A stretch of 64,000 nt of DNA, taken from contig OZ251509.1 of NCBI GenBank assembly GCA_965242855.1, positions 3,286,001-3,350,000 on the forward strand, written 5' to 3'. Origin of the DNA: WTGU01 sp965242855. GTDB lineage: Bacteria > Pseudomonadota > Alphaproteobacteria > UBA828. The notes beneath the pieces are model-generated. The model had not been told where the DNA came from, did not search any database, and saw only the letters and a list, made by a program, of their open reading frames with translations. Of the stretch, positions 44,740-52,333 are shown one piece after another (within the stretch, counting starts at the first letter, position 1; each line of letters opens with the position of its first letter). The position numbers and the translations under genes were made by a program.

Positions 44740-45009
44740 CTACGGAAGCAGCTTGATCAAGGCGACGGCGATGCCGGCGGCGAGGCAGGCATACCATTTC
44801 AAGTTCTTGACCTCCGCTTTCACGACGTCGATCTTCCCTTCAAGGCGGGCGTGGTCGGTTTTGAGGCCGTCAATGTCTGTCTTGGTAGCGGCGCCTTCCG
44901 TGAACGCATCGCGCAAGGCGTCGGCTTGCGCTTCGGCAAGCGCGGCATCGAGGCCGGCTTCCTTGAGCCGGCGGGTGTAGGCGAGCGTATCGAAGGTTGC
45001 GCCGGTCAT
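44740..45009 (-). CDS. small coiled-coil membrane protein, DUF1640/CCDC90-like (copy 2)
   Basis: 89 residues. An N-terminal segment FDTLAYTRRLKEAG and ADALRDAFTEG is typical of DUF1640/CCDC90 proteins; then comes a coiled coil (about 38-65) and one C-terminal membrane helix (about 68-88). It is longer at the N-terminus than copy 1, which lacks the first helix. The site gggagg precedes the ATG by 6 nt. No function is known. Confidence 0.7.
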   Translation of the reverse strand: MTGATFDTLAYTRRLKEAGLDAALAEAQADALRDAFTEGAATKTDIDGLKTDHARLEGKIDVVKAEVKNLKWYACLAAGIAVALIKLLP

Positions 45010-45037
45010 GGTGTCCTCCCTTGGCCGGTCGCCGCAA

Positions 45038-45066
45038 CCGTGACGCCGCGGCGGCATGGGCGTCAA
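45038..45066 (-). promoter_or_regulatory. candidate promoter of coiled-coil gene copy 2
   Basis: TTGACG (45066-45061), 17-bp spacer, TCACGG (45043-45038), 29 bp before the ATG, matching copy 1. The block GGAAGAAACCGC sits just upstream of the -35 and reappears, slightly changed, before the lipoprotein gene. Confidence 0.45.
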
Positions 45067-45149
45067 GCGGTTTCTTCCAGCTTGCCTTCCCGCCGTCCGT
45101 AGGCGCGCCGCGTGTTCGCGTTCGGACGGTCCCGGCAGAGGGGTTTGAC

Positions 45150-45169
45150 CGTCGCCTTCGACGGCGCGC
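45150..45169. repeat. dispersed spacer repeat, copy 1
   Basis: CGTCGCCTTCGACGGCGCGC, identical to 46881-46900. The wider block (about 45138-45192) also aligns imperfectly with about 47115-47170, and a shorter match lies at 45364-45403. Confidence 0.6.
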
Positions 45170-45751
45170 CGTGGGCGGCTTATGGCGCGGCGCGGCCGTC
45201 CCTTCCGGCTTGGCGTGCGGGTTGCGAATGCGACGCATGACGGCGATCGGAGCATCGCCTTGCGCGCGCTTGGCGCGGCCGTGGCTTCCGGTTGCGCCTT
45301 CGCTTGGCCCTAGGCGCTCCGTGGTTGCGCGTTCGGACTGTCCCGGCGGGTTTGTGGGACGCCGGCGCGCTGGGCGGCGTTCCTGGGCCGCCTATGGCGC
45401 GGCCGTGTTCGAACGGCGGCGGTTCGCGCGCCGGGCCGCGCGCGCGTGAGGGCGGGAACGTCGTTCGGCTTGGCGTTCGCCGCCGGCGGGGCGGGGAGTG
45501 TTCGCCTTCCGCCGCGCGGCCGTGGCTTGGGACGCCGGCGGTTCGGGAAGGCGTTGCGGCCGTCCGTGGGGCCGCCAAGGTTTGGCGTTCCCCGCCGGCG
45601 GGAAGGTTCGGACGCTTACGGGCTTGTCGGCAATCCTGGGGCTTCTACGGCGCGCGCCAAGGCTTGGCGTCGAATGCTACCCATGCCGGGGGGGGGTAGC
45701 GTTCGGACGGCATGGCGCTTCCCGCTCCGGCCGCACCTTCCCCTAGGGCGG

Positions 45752-46804
45752 CTATTCGGGTTGCCGGATTGCGCCGAATGCGCCAACAACCGCGTCGCCG
45801 CCGTTGCCGAATTGGCGTTCAAACACGCCGGCAACCTCTTCGGCATTGGGGCCGTAGAAGTCACCATCGATGTAGCCAAGTGTGGGGTGAAGTTCGGTAT
45901 TGGCGCGGTGGTTTCCGTGCCCCTGAATATAGAACGAACCGTCGTCGTTCACTTGGAGATCGGACCATGCGAAGGCGTCGGGGCCGTCGTACATTCCCCT
46001 TTCTCTTGCCACCAGATTTGAATTTGTGTGAATATGTGTGATAGCGACATCGACGGTATTGGTCGCAAAATCGTAGTTCACGGCGGCACTTCCACTTACG
46101 GGAATGGCGAGGATGCGGGTTGCGCCGTCCATATAGCCCATCCATCGCCCCGACCCCGACTCGTGTTGTTCGGCGGTGGGATAGTCCGAATACAAGTTGC
46201 CGAACGCCGTGCTGTAAGTTGCTGGCCACTGGATACGGGGGCCGCCAAAGGAGGACGTAATATAGCCCATATGCTTCCCGTGTCCGCCCCAATACTGGTT
46301 AGCCCCGAGGCCTCCCGGAGCATTAAATATCCCGACGACTCGCCATAGCCCTAGTATGGAGGACTCCCAAGAATCAAGATTCTTCGATTTGATTTCGTCG
46401 AGAAAATGTTCGCCAATATCGAATTCGGCATGGTCATGCCAAACGCCATCAATTTCCGTTCGGGTGACAACGCATTTGTTGCCGTTGGGAGGAACGCCGG
46501 GGCATGTCACTTCATTGCGAACGGAATAGTCGGCGGCTTCCCCGGAAACGAGGTCCCTAATTGAATTGGGGGCTCCCCTCTGTTTGATCTGAACATTATC
46601 CGTCATTTCGAGATGGATACTGGAAATGTCCGCGTCTGCGATAGAGATCATGATAGGCGGCGTCGGTCCGCTCCCGCTTCGCGCGAGCGCGCCCCCGCCC
46701 GGCATGGACGCGGTTGCTGGCGTGTCGCTTCCCCCGCCGCAACCGGCAAGGGCGAACGGGACGGCAAGGCAGATCGCGAGTGCGAAGGCTTGGACGGCGC
46801 GCAT
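45752..46804 (-). CDS. surface lipoprotein with transferrin-binding-protein B-like barrel
   Basis: 350 residues: signal peptide with lipobox LAGC (lipidated C22), a Gly/Ser/Ala linker, and a C-terminal half of alternating strands ending in GHGNHRANTELH...GDFYGPNAEEVAGVFERQF...GAFGAIR, the typical close of TbpB-like/Slam-dependent lipoprotein barrels. Members bind transferrin, heme proteins or other ligands at the outer-membrane surface. No TonB receptor or Slam gene is near. A ggggggaag site precedes the ATG. Codon use is less GC-biased than the surroundings. The upstream region has a 12-bp homopolymer. Confidence 0.8.
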   Translation of the reverse strand: MRAVQAFALAICLAVPFALAGCGGGSDTPATASMPGGGALARSGSGPTPPIMISIADADISSIHLEMTDNVQIKQRGAPNSIRDLVSGEAADYSVRNEVTCPGVPPNGNKCVVTRTEIDGVWHDHAEFDIGEHFLDEIKSKNLDSWESSILGLWRVVGIFNAPGGLGANQYWGGHGKHMGYITSSFGGPRIQWPATYSTAFGNLYSDYPTAEQHESGSGRWMGYMDGATRILAIPVSGSAAVNYDFATNTVDVAITHIHTNSNLVARERGMYDGPDAFAWSDLQVNDDGSFYIQGHGNHRANTELHPTLGYIDGDFYGPNAEEVAGVFERQFGNGGDAVVGAFGAIRQPE

Positions 46805-46844
46805 GGTACTTCCCCCCTGTGGGCTTGGGCGGAAGCGTCGGCGC

Positions 46845-46867
46845 GCGGGGGGGGGGGGCCGAGTCAA
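46845..46867 (-). promoter_or_regulatory. lipoprotein promoter region with a 12-bp homopolymer after the -35
   Basis: On the minus strand a TTGACT element (46867-46862) preceded by GGAAGAAAGCGC, as in the coiled-coil gene promoters, is followed after three bases by twelve C's (46858-46847). The tract would lie in the -35/-10 spacer. Slippage there could change spacing and switch expression. The -10 is not recognisable. Confidence 0.45.
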
Positions 46868-46880
46868 GCGCTTTCTTCCG

Positions 46881-46900
46881 CGTCGCCTTCGACGGCGCGC
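46881..46900. repeat. dispersed spacer repeat, copy 2
   Basis: Exact 20-bp copy of 45150-45169, upstream of the lipoprotein promoter. Its inner part GCCTTCGACGGC is partly self-complementary. Confidence 0.6.
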
Positions 46901-47156
46901 AACCGCCCGTGGGCTATGGGCTTTCGGGTTGGAGCCTCGCCTTGGCTTGACGCCATTGCCGGGCCATGGGCGCGCCGTGGCTTGCCGGCACGCCGGCGGT
47001 GGTAGGCACGCGCGCGCCGGCGGGACGGCCGCGCGTTCGAGACTGGCGGGAAGGCGGCGGGTGCACCATGGCAAGCCGTGGGGCCGCCGTGGGCGTGCGA
47101 TAGGCGCGCGTCGGTAGGGTTTGACCGCCGGCTTGTGACGCGCGCCGTGGGGCGGA

Positions 47157-47789
47157 TTATGCGCCGCCGTATCGGAGCCTTGCGACGGCGCCCCGTCCCG
47201 CCAGCTGGGCGCGCGCGTATCGGGCGGGCATGGTAGGCGCTTTCCACCGCCCGACAGTCTGCATCTCAACGAGGCTTGCGCCCGCGCCGGCGAGGGATTG
47301 GGCCGCGCCAACCCGCAGACTATGGCCGGACACGCGGCCTTCGACGCCGGCGGCGGCGGCGCGCCGTGCGAAGATGGTGCGGACGGCGCGCGGCGTGATG
47401 CTGTCCCGGAGACTTCCGCCCTTATGGAGCGCACGGAAAAGCCGCCCGTAGGTTATGCCGGCGGCGTCGAGCCATGCTTCGACGCGCGCCATGGTACGCG
47501 CGCCGAGATAGAGAACCGCGCCGTCGCCTTCCGTGTCTGTCTTGGACACGCGGATTGTGAGGCGGCCGGAGCCGTCGTCTTCCTTGGCGACGTCGTCGAC
47601 GTCGAGGGCGGCCAGCTCCGACACGCGCAAGGCCGCGTCACTGGCGACGGCGATCATGGCGGCGTCACGGAGGCCGGCTAGGGACTTCCCCCCGTTGCCT
47701 GCTTGCGCGGCGATCGCGTCGGCTTGCTCCCATCGTATGCCGGTTACTTGTCGGGGCGCGCCGGTTCCGGCGGCGGCGGCGCTGGTCAT
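47157..47789 (-). CDS. tyrosine recombinase, catalytic domain only
   Basis: 210 residues with the full tyrosine recombinase set: Arg in ALRVSEL, Lys in SKTDTEG, HxxR in HSLRVGA, Trp in GRWKAPT (in place of the second His) and the nucleophile Tyr in ARYARAQ. The usual N-terminal core-binding domain (about 100 residues) is missing. The ATG at 47789 has its own taggag site, so this may be a stable short form and not simple decay. It is probably the integrase of the 43.6-47.9 kb island. Confidence 0.85.
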   Translation of the reverse strand: MTSAAAAGTGAPRQVTGIRWEQADAIAAQAGNGGKSLAGLRDAAMIAVASDAALRVSELAALDVDDVAKEDDGSGRLTIRVSKTDTEGDGAVLYLGARTMARVEAWLDAAGITYGRLFRALHKGGSLRDSITPRAVRTIFARRAAAAGVEGRVSGHSLRVGAAQSLAGAGASLVEMQTVGRWKAPTMPARYARAQLAGRGAVARLRYGGA

Positions 47790-47874
47790 GGCTTGCTCCT
47801 ATGGCGTGCGTTGTCCGGTAACCGTCAATCCCGAGAGATGAAACCGCCCCGCGCCGCGGCAACGGGCGACCCGG

Positions 47875-47907
47875 AAGGAGGCCGGCCCGGCAGGATCGGC
47901 CTCCTTT
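47875..47907. terminator. hairpin at the hemB/island junction
   Basis: AAGGAGGCCG (47875-47884) pairs with CGGCCTCCTT (47897-47906) around a 12-nt loop; the rightward strand continues TTCT and the leftward copy is preceded by AAA. It lies past the hemB stop and can act as its terminator, and it marks the edge of the island. Confidence 0.55.
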
Positions 47908-47950
47908 CTCGTGACGTCCGGGGAGGATCGCTCCGGAGCATCGTCGGCGG

Positions 47951-48961
47951 TCAGCCGCGCAGGCGGCGGGCGATTTCCGGGGCGGCATAGGTTACCGCCC
48001 CGTCGGCGCCGGCGCGCTTGAATCCGCGGAGCGCCTCCAGGAGTGCGGCGTCGCCGTCGAGCCAGCCGCGCGCGCCGGCGGCCTTGAGCATCGCGTATTC
48101 GCCGGAGACCTGATAGACGTAGGTCGGCAGTCCGAACGCCGCCTTCACCCTGTACACCACGTCCAGATAGGGCATTCCGGGCTTGACCATCACCATGTCG
48201 GCGCCCTCCGCGATGTCCATCGCGACTTCGCGCAGCGCCTCCTCGCCGTTCGCCGGGTCCATCTGATAGCCGCGCTTGTCGGCGCCGCCGAGGTTGCCGG
48301 CCGAGCCGATCGCGTCGCGAAACGGCCCGTAATAGACCGAGGCGTATTTCGCCGCGTAGGAGAGAATGCGGACATGGTCGAAGCCGGCCTCGTCCAGGGC
48401 CTGGCGGATGGCGCCGACGCGCCCGTCCATCATGTCGGACGGCGCGATCACGTCGCAGCCGGCGCGCGCCTGGTTCAGCGCCTGGGCGCACAGCACTGCG
48501 ACGGTCTCGTCGTTGACCACGTGGCCGTCGCGCAGGAGCCCGTCATGGCCGTGGCTGGTGTAGGGGTCGAGCGCCACGTCGCAGACGACGCCCATCTCGG
48601 GCACCGCCTCCTTGACCGCGCGCACCGCCCGGCAGACGAGGTTCTCCGGATCGAGCGCCTCCTCGCCGTCCGGCGTCTTGCGCGCCGCCGGCGTCTGCGG
48701 GAAGACGGCCAGCGCCGGGATACCGAGAGCGAAGGCACTCCGTGCGCGCTCGGCGAGCAGGTCGGGGCTCGTGCGGGCGATTCCGGGCATCGACGGGACC
48801 GGCTCCTCGCGCCCGCTGCCCTCGCAAACGAAGACGGCCCAGATCAGGTCGTCGGGCGTGAGCGTCGTCTCGGCGACCAGGCGCCGCGACCAGGCGTCGC
48901 GCCGGTTGCGGCGGAGGCGCGTCTGCGGATAGCGCCCGAGGGCGGGCGGAGGGGCGGCCAT
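47951..48961 (-). CDS. hemB: delta-aminolevulinic acid dehydratase (porphobilinogen synthase)
   Basis: 336 residues, an octameric aldolase of heme synthesis. The two active-site lysines are in LSYAAKYAS and MVMVKPGMPYLD. The region CDVALDPYTSHGHDG carries Asp/His metal ligands of the Mg-dependent type rather than the cysteine-rich zinc type. It condenses two aminolevulinates to porphobilinogen. Confidence 0.96.
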   Translation of the reverse strand: MAAPPPALGRYPQTRLRRNRRDAWSRRLVAETTLTPDDLIWAVFVCEGSGREEPVPSMPGIARTSPDLLAERARSAFALGIPALAVFPQTPAARKTPDGEEALDPENLVCRAVRAVKEAVPEMGVVCDVALDPYTSHGHDGLLRDGHVVNDETVAVLCAQALNQARAGCDVIAPSDMMDGRVGAIRQALDEAGFDHVRILSYAAKYASVYYGPFRDAIGSAGNLGGADKRGYQMDPANGEEALREVAMDIAEGADMVMVKPGMPYLDVVYRVKAAFGLPTYVYQVSGEYAMLKAAGARGWLDGDAALLEALRGFKRAGADGAVTYAAPEIARRLRG

Positions 48962-49038
48962 GTCATCCTCGTGAAGGCGGCGGCGCGCCCCGGACCATAG
49001 CGGCAGCGGCCGGCGGCCGCCAGACGGCGGCGCGGTAA

Positions 49039-49500
49039 TCAGCCCTTGAGGGCGACCACCGCTTCGATCTCGACCGGGATGCCGAAAGGCAGCGAACCCA
49101 CGCCGACCGCCGAGCGGGCGCAGCGCCCGGGCTCTCCGAAGACCTCGACCATCAGGTTCGAGAACCCGTCGATCACCGTCGGGTGGGCGTCGAAATCCGG
49201 CGCCGCGTTCACCATGCCGAGCACCTTGACGAAGCGCTCGACCCGGTCGAGGGTGCCGAGCGCCGCCTGGAGGCTCGACAGGAGATTCAGGCCGACCAGC
49301 CGCGCCGCTTCGACCGCCTCCTCGACGCGCACCTCGGACGGGACCTTGCCCGTGACGTAGCCGCCGTCCGCGCGACGCGGCCCGTGGCCCGCGACGAACG
49401 CGAGATTCCCGGCAACCACCGCCCCGACATAGTTGCCCGCGGGCGGCGGCGGCGCGGGCAGAACGATACCGCGCTCCTTCAAGCGTGTTTCGATGGTCAT
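49039..49500 (-). CDS. RidA/YjgF family protein
   Basis: 153 residues, the longer RidA subgroup. The C-terminal R-S-A-V...LPFGIPVEIEAVV block carries the conserved Arg and Glu that bind enamine/imine substrates. Such proteins hydrolyse reactive 2-aminoacrylate formed by PLP enzymes such as the threonine dehydratase encoded 2 kb away. The start overlaps the tsaC stop by 4 nt. Confidence 0.9.
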   Translation of the reverse strand: MTIETRLKERGIVLPAPPPPAGNYVGAVVAGNLAFVAGHGPRRADGGYVTGKVPSEVRVEEAVEAARLVGLNLLSSLQAALGTLDRVERFVKVLGMVNAAPDFDAHPTVIDGFSNLMVEVFGEPGRCARSAVGVGSLPFGIPVEIEAVVALKG

Positions 49501-50228
49501 GTCGCCTCCCTTTCGCGCCCGGCCGCCTCCGGCCCGGTCGGTCGTGCGGAAACGCGGTCGAGCGGCCCGACCACGCGCTCGAGCGCCGCAGCCGCCACGG
49601 CGCCGGCGCGGAGCAGGCGGGGGCGCTGCCCGGTCATATCGACGAGCGTCGATTCACCGCATCCGGACGCGGGCCCGCCGTCGATGGCCAGCGCCACCGC
49701 CTCTCCCAGGCCGGCCGCGGCTTCCTGCACCGTGAGCGGGCTCGGCGCGCCCGAACGGTTCGCGCTGGGCGCCGTCAGCGGCCGTCCGGCGGCGCGGACG
49801 AGCGCCCGCGCGGTCTCGTTGGCCGGGACGCGCAGCGACACGCCGCGGGCGCCGCGGTCGAGCAGCGGCGAGAGAGGCGAGCCGGCCGCGCGCGGCAAGA
49901 CCAAGGTCAGCGGCCCCGGCCAGAAGGCGTCCGCGAGCGCGCGGGCCGGCGCGGAGAAGTCGGCGCAGGCCGCTGCCATCTCCCGCGCGGCGACGAGGGC
50001 GAGCAGCGGCTTGTCCGCCGGCCGGCCCTTCGCGCGGAAGACCCGCGCCACCGCGGCGTCGCGGGTGGCGTCGGCGGCGAGGCCGTAGACCGTATCCGTC
50101 GGCAGGACGACCAGGGCGCCGCGGCGGAGCAGCGCCCCGGCCTGGGCGATGACGGCGGGCGTCGGCGCGAGGCAGGGCAGGGCTCCCGCGGCGGCGGACC
50201 GCGCCCCAGGCGGCTCCTGGATCAGCAC
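49497..50228 (-). CDS. tsaC: L-threonylcarbamoyladenylate synthase (Sua5/YrdC/TsaC)
   Basis: Makes the threonylcarbamoyl-AMP used for t6A37 of ANN-decoding tRNAs. The YrdC domain shows the PTDTVYGLAADA and KGRPADKPL motifs, SANRSGAPSP and GESTLVD. The GTG at 50228 gives 243 residues. The reading frame runs on upstream, overlapping the start of the divergent permease gene, so a longer form from ATG 50339 is possible but unlikely. The stop overlaps the RidA gene. Confidence 0.88.
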   Translation of the reverse strand: MLIQEPPGARSAAAGALPCLAPTPAVIAQAGALLRRGALVVLPTDTVYGLAADATRDAAVARVFRAKGRPADKPLLALVAAREMAAACADFSAPARALADAFWPGPLTLVLPRAAGSPLSPLLDRGARGVSLRVPANETARALVRAAGRPLTAPSANRSGAPSPLTVQEAAAGLGEAVALAIDGGPASGCGESTLVDMTGQRPRLLRAGAVAAAALERVVGPLDRVSARPTGPEAAGREREAT

Positions 50229-50318
50229 GGATTTGCCGGATGGACGAGGGGCGGAGGCGGCGCGAACCCGATACAGTGTGTCTTGCGCGGCACGTGCCAA
50301 GTTCCGAGATGAAGGCCG

Positions 50319-51242
50319 ATGCAGACGGAGCGTAGCCATGATTCGTCCGGCTTCCAAGCGGGCGGCGCGCGGCCGCGGCGCGGCATCGGCCGTGCCGGCT
50401 GGGGGCGCACGGCGGCTTGCGCCCTGGTCGGCGGGATTTACTTCCTGCCCGTGCTCTGGATCGTCCTGACGGCGTTCAAATCCCCGCGCGACGTGCTCGC
50501 CCCGTCGTTCCTCTTCACGCCGACCCTCGACAATTTCGTCGCCGTCTTCGCGCGGGTCCATTACCGCGGCGGCGAGATGATGGATACCGGGTTCGCTCTC
50601 TATTTCGTCAACAGCCTGGTGATTTCCGGCGCGAGCGTCGGGCTGGCGCTGGTCCTCGGCACCGCGGCGGCCTACGGCTTCTCCCGCTGGCCGCTGCGCG
50701 GCACCGATACCTACCTGCTCGTCATCCTGACCGCACGGATGCTGCCGCCGATCGTCCTGATCGTTCCGCTCTTCCTGATGTTCCGCATGACCGGCCTCGC
50801 GGGCGGCTATTCCGGCATCGTGCTGCTCTACACGGCGTTCAATCTGCCCTTCGCCATCTGGATCATGAAGAGTTTCTTCGACGAGCTGCCGCGCGACGTG
50901 GAGGATGCGGCGCGCGTCGACGGCAGCTCGGAATGGCGCGTGTTCTTCCGCATCTGCCTGCCCCGGGTGAAGGCCGGCCTCGCCGCGACCGCGACGCTCG
51001 GCCTCGTGCTGACGTGGAACGAGTTCCTCATGGCGCTGCTGTTGACCGGGCCCGAGACGCGGACCGTGCCGGTGGCCATGGGCGCGAACGTCGGCGGCGG
51101 CATCGGCGTGGAGTGGGGGCTGCTGGCGGCGATCGAGACGCTCTTCCTGATCCCGGTGGTGCTCGCGACCTTTCTCCTCCAGGACCAGCTTCTCCGGGGG
51201 CTCACCTTCGGCACCGTCAGGCACCAAGCGCCCGCCCGCTAG
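50319..51242 (+). CDS. carbohydrate-type ABC transporter permease (MalG family), orphan
   Basis: 307 residues with six hydrophobic helices and the cytoplasmic EAA loop EDAARVDGSSEWRVFFRICLP, which docks onto the ATPase. The family imports sugars or polyols with a partner permease, ATPase and binding protein. None of these partners is next to it: the neighbours are tsaC and threonine dehydratase. It is therefore an isolated subunit, either a remnant or working with partners elsewhere. Confidence 0.88.
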   Translation: MQTERSHDSSGFQAGGARPRRGIGRAGWGRTAACALVGGIYFLPVLWIVLTAFKSPRDVLAPSFLFTPTLDNFVAVFARVHYRGGEMMDTGFALYFVNSLVISGASVGLALVLGTAAAYGFSRWPLRGTDTYLLVILTARMLPPIVLIVPLFLMFRMTGLAGGYSGIVLLYTAFNLPFAIWIMKSFFDELPRDVEDAARVDGSSEWRVFFRICLPRVKAGLAATATLGLVLTWNEFLMALLLTGPETRTVPVAMGANVGGGIGVEWGLLAAIETLFLIPVVLATFLLQDQLLRGLTFGTVRHQAPAR

Positions 51243-52266
51243 CGTCCGCGCCGGCCAGGACCGCGCGGAAGACCGCGGGATCGACGTTCCCGCCGGAGAG
51301 GACGGCGACGGTCGTCCGCCCGGCGGTCTCCAGCCTGCCGGCAAGCAGGGCGGCGAGCGCGACCGCGCCGCCCGGCTCGACGACGAGCTTGAGATGGGCG
51401 AAGGCCGCGCGCATCGCGGCGCCCACCTCGGCGTCGCGCGCCACGACCCCGCTCCGCACGCGCGCAGCGTTGATCGGGAAGGTGAGGGCGCCCGGCATGG
51501 GCGCGCGCAGCGCGTCGCACAAGGTCTCGGCCCGGCGATCTGGCACGCCCACGCGGCGGCCGCGCGCGAACGACCGGGCGTGATCGTCGTAGCCTTCCGG
51601 CTCCGCGGTATGGAGCGCCGTCTCCGGCCAGGCGTCGGCGACCGCGAGCGCGACTCCGGCCATCAGGCCGCCGCCGCCCGCCGGGACCACGACGGCGTCC
51701 GGGCGGCAGCCGATGGCGGCGCATTGCCGGACGATCTCGTGCCCGACCGTCCCCTGGCCGGCGATGACGTGGAAATCGTCGTAGGGCTTGACCAAGGCCG
51801 CGCCGCGTTCGGCGGCGAGGCGGTCGCCGATCGGCTCGCGGCGCTCGGCGCGGCGGTCGTAGAACACGATCTCCGCGCCCCGGCGCCGCGTGCCTTCGAT
51901 CTTGGTCGCCGGCGCGTCCCCGGGCATGACGATGACCGCCGGCATCCCGGCGAGGCCGGCCGCCTCGGCGACGGCCTGGGCGTGATTGCCGGAGGAATAG
52001 GCCACCACCCCGCCGGCGGCCGCCTTCGGACCGAGCCGCGAGATGCGGTTCCAGGCGCCGCGGAACTTGAACGAGCCGGTGCGTTGAAGCGGCTCGGCCT
52101 TGAGGAGCAGGCGCCCGCCGACCAGCGCGTCGAGGGCGGCGGCCCGCAGCAGCGGTGTCTCGACCGCCCGCCCCGCCAGGCGCTCCGCGGCCGCGCGCAC
52201 GTCGTCCGGCGTCGGCGGGGCGGGGGCGGCCACGGGCGCCGGTTCCGAATCCCGCGCGGGCGTCAT
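51217..52266 (-). CDS. threonine/serine dehydratase, fold type II PLP enzyme
   Basis: 349 residues with PLP lysine K67 in GSFKFRG, the phosphate loop GGGGLMAG and SSGNHAQAV. It lacks a C-terminal regulatory ACT-like domain, so it is the short catabolic or serine/threonine dehydratase form rather than full IlvA. It yields 2-oxobutyrate or pyruvate plus ammonia. The 3' end overlaps the converging permease gene by 26 nt. Confidence 0.9.
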   Translation of the reverse strand: MTPARDSEPAPVAAPAPPTPDDVRAAAERLAGRAVETPLLRAAALDALVGGRLLLKAEPLQRTGSFKFRGAWNRISRLGPKAAAGGVVAYSSGNHAQAVAEAAGLAGMPAVIVMPGDAPATKIEGTRRRGAEIVFYDRRAERREPIGDRLAAERGAALVKPYDDFHVIAGQGTVGHEIVRQCAAIGCRPDAVVVPAGGGGLMAGVALAVADAWPETALHTAEPEGYDDHARSFARGRRVGVPDRRAETLCDALRAPMPGALTFPINAARVRSGVVARDAEVGAAMRAAFAHLKLVVEPGGAVALAALLAGRLETAGRTTVAVLSGGNVDPAVFRAVLAGADASGRALGA

Positions 52267-52333
52267 CGCGCGCCGTTCACCGCCGGTTCCGCGACGCCGG
52301 GGTGACGCCGCCCCGCCCGCATGAGCGCCCCCG

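Larger units (their letters stand above)
44262..45130 (-). repeat. tandem duplication of a ~440-bp gene-plus-promoter module
   Basis: Two copies, about 44262-44700 and 44700-45130, share the 3' flank GGCGGGCTTGAAGGGACG, a small coiled-coil membrane-protein gene, the leader with gggagg site, a TTGACG/TCACGG promoter pair at identical 17-bp spacing, and the upstream cgccgtccgtaggcg sequence. The coding parts have diverged more than the flanks. Confidence 0.7.
45010..45751. other. 740-bp GC-rich spacer with dispersed repeats, no gene
   Basis: After the copy-2 promoter, I see no start with a ribosome-binding site and no protein-like frame. It holds imperfect repeats: GTTCGGAC(G/T)GTCCCGGC at about 45120 and 45330, and a block CGTCGCCTTCGACGGCGCGC (45150-45169) that recurs exactly at 46881-46900. 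A run of nine G's lies at about 45688-45696. Confidence 0.5.
46805..47156. other. 350-bp spacer: lipoprotein promoter region and repeats, no gene
   Basis: Contains the G12 tract (46847-46858), the TTGACT element (46867-46862), the exact repeat copy at 46881-46900 and a related copy from about 47115. No convincing reading frame. Confidence 0.5.

Noticed and set aside
44262..47789. Integron-style cassette array
   Set aside because: The recombinase lacks the integron-specific extra domain and the repeats do not have attC-like paired boxes at each gene's 3' end.
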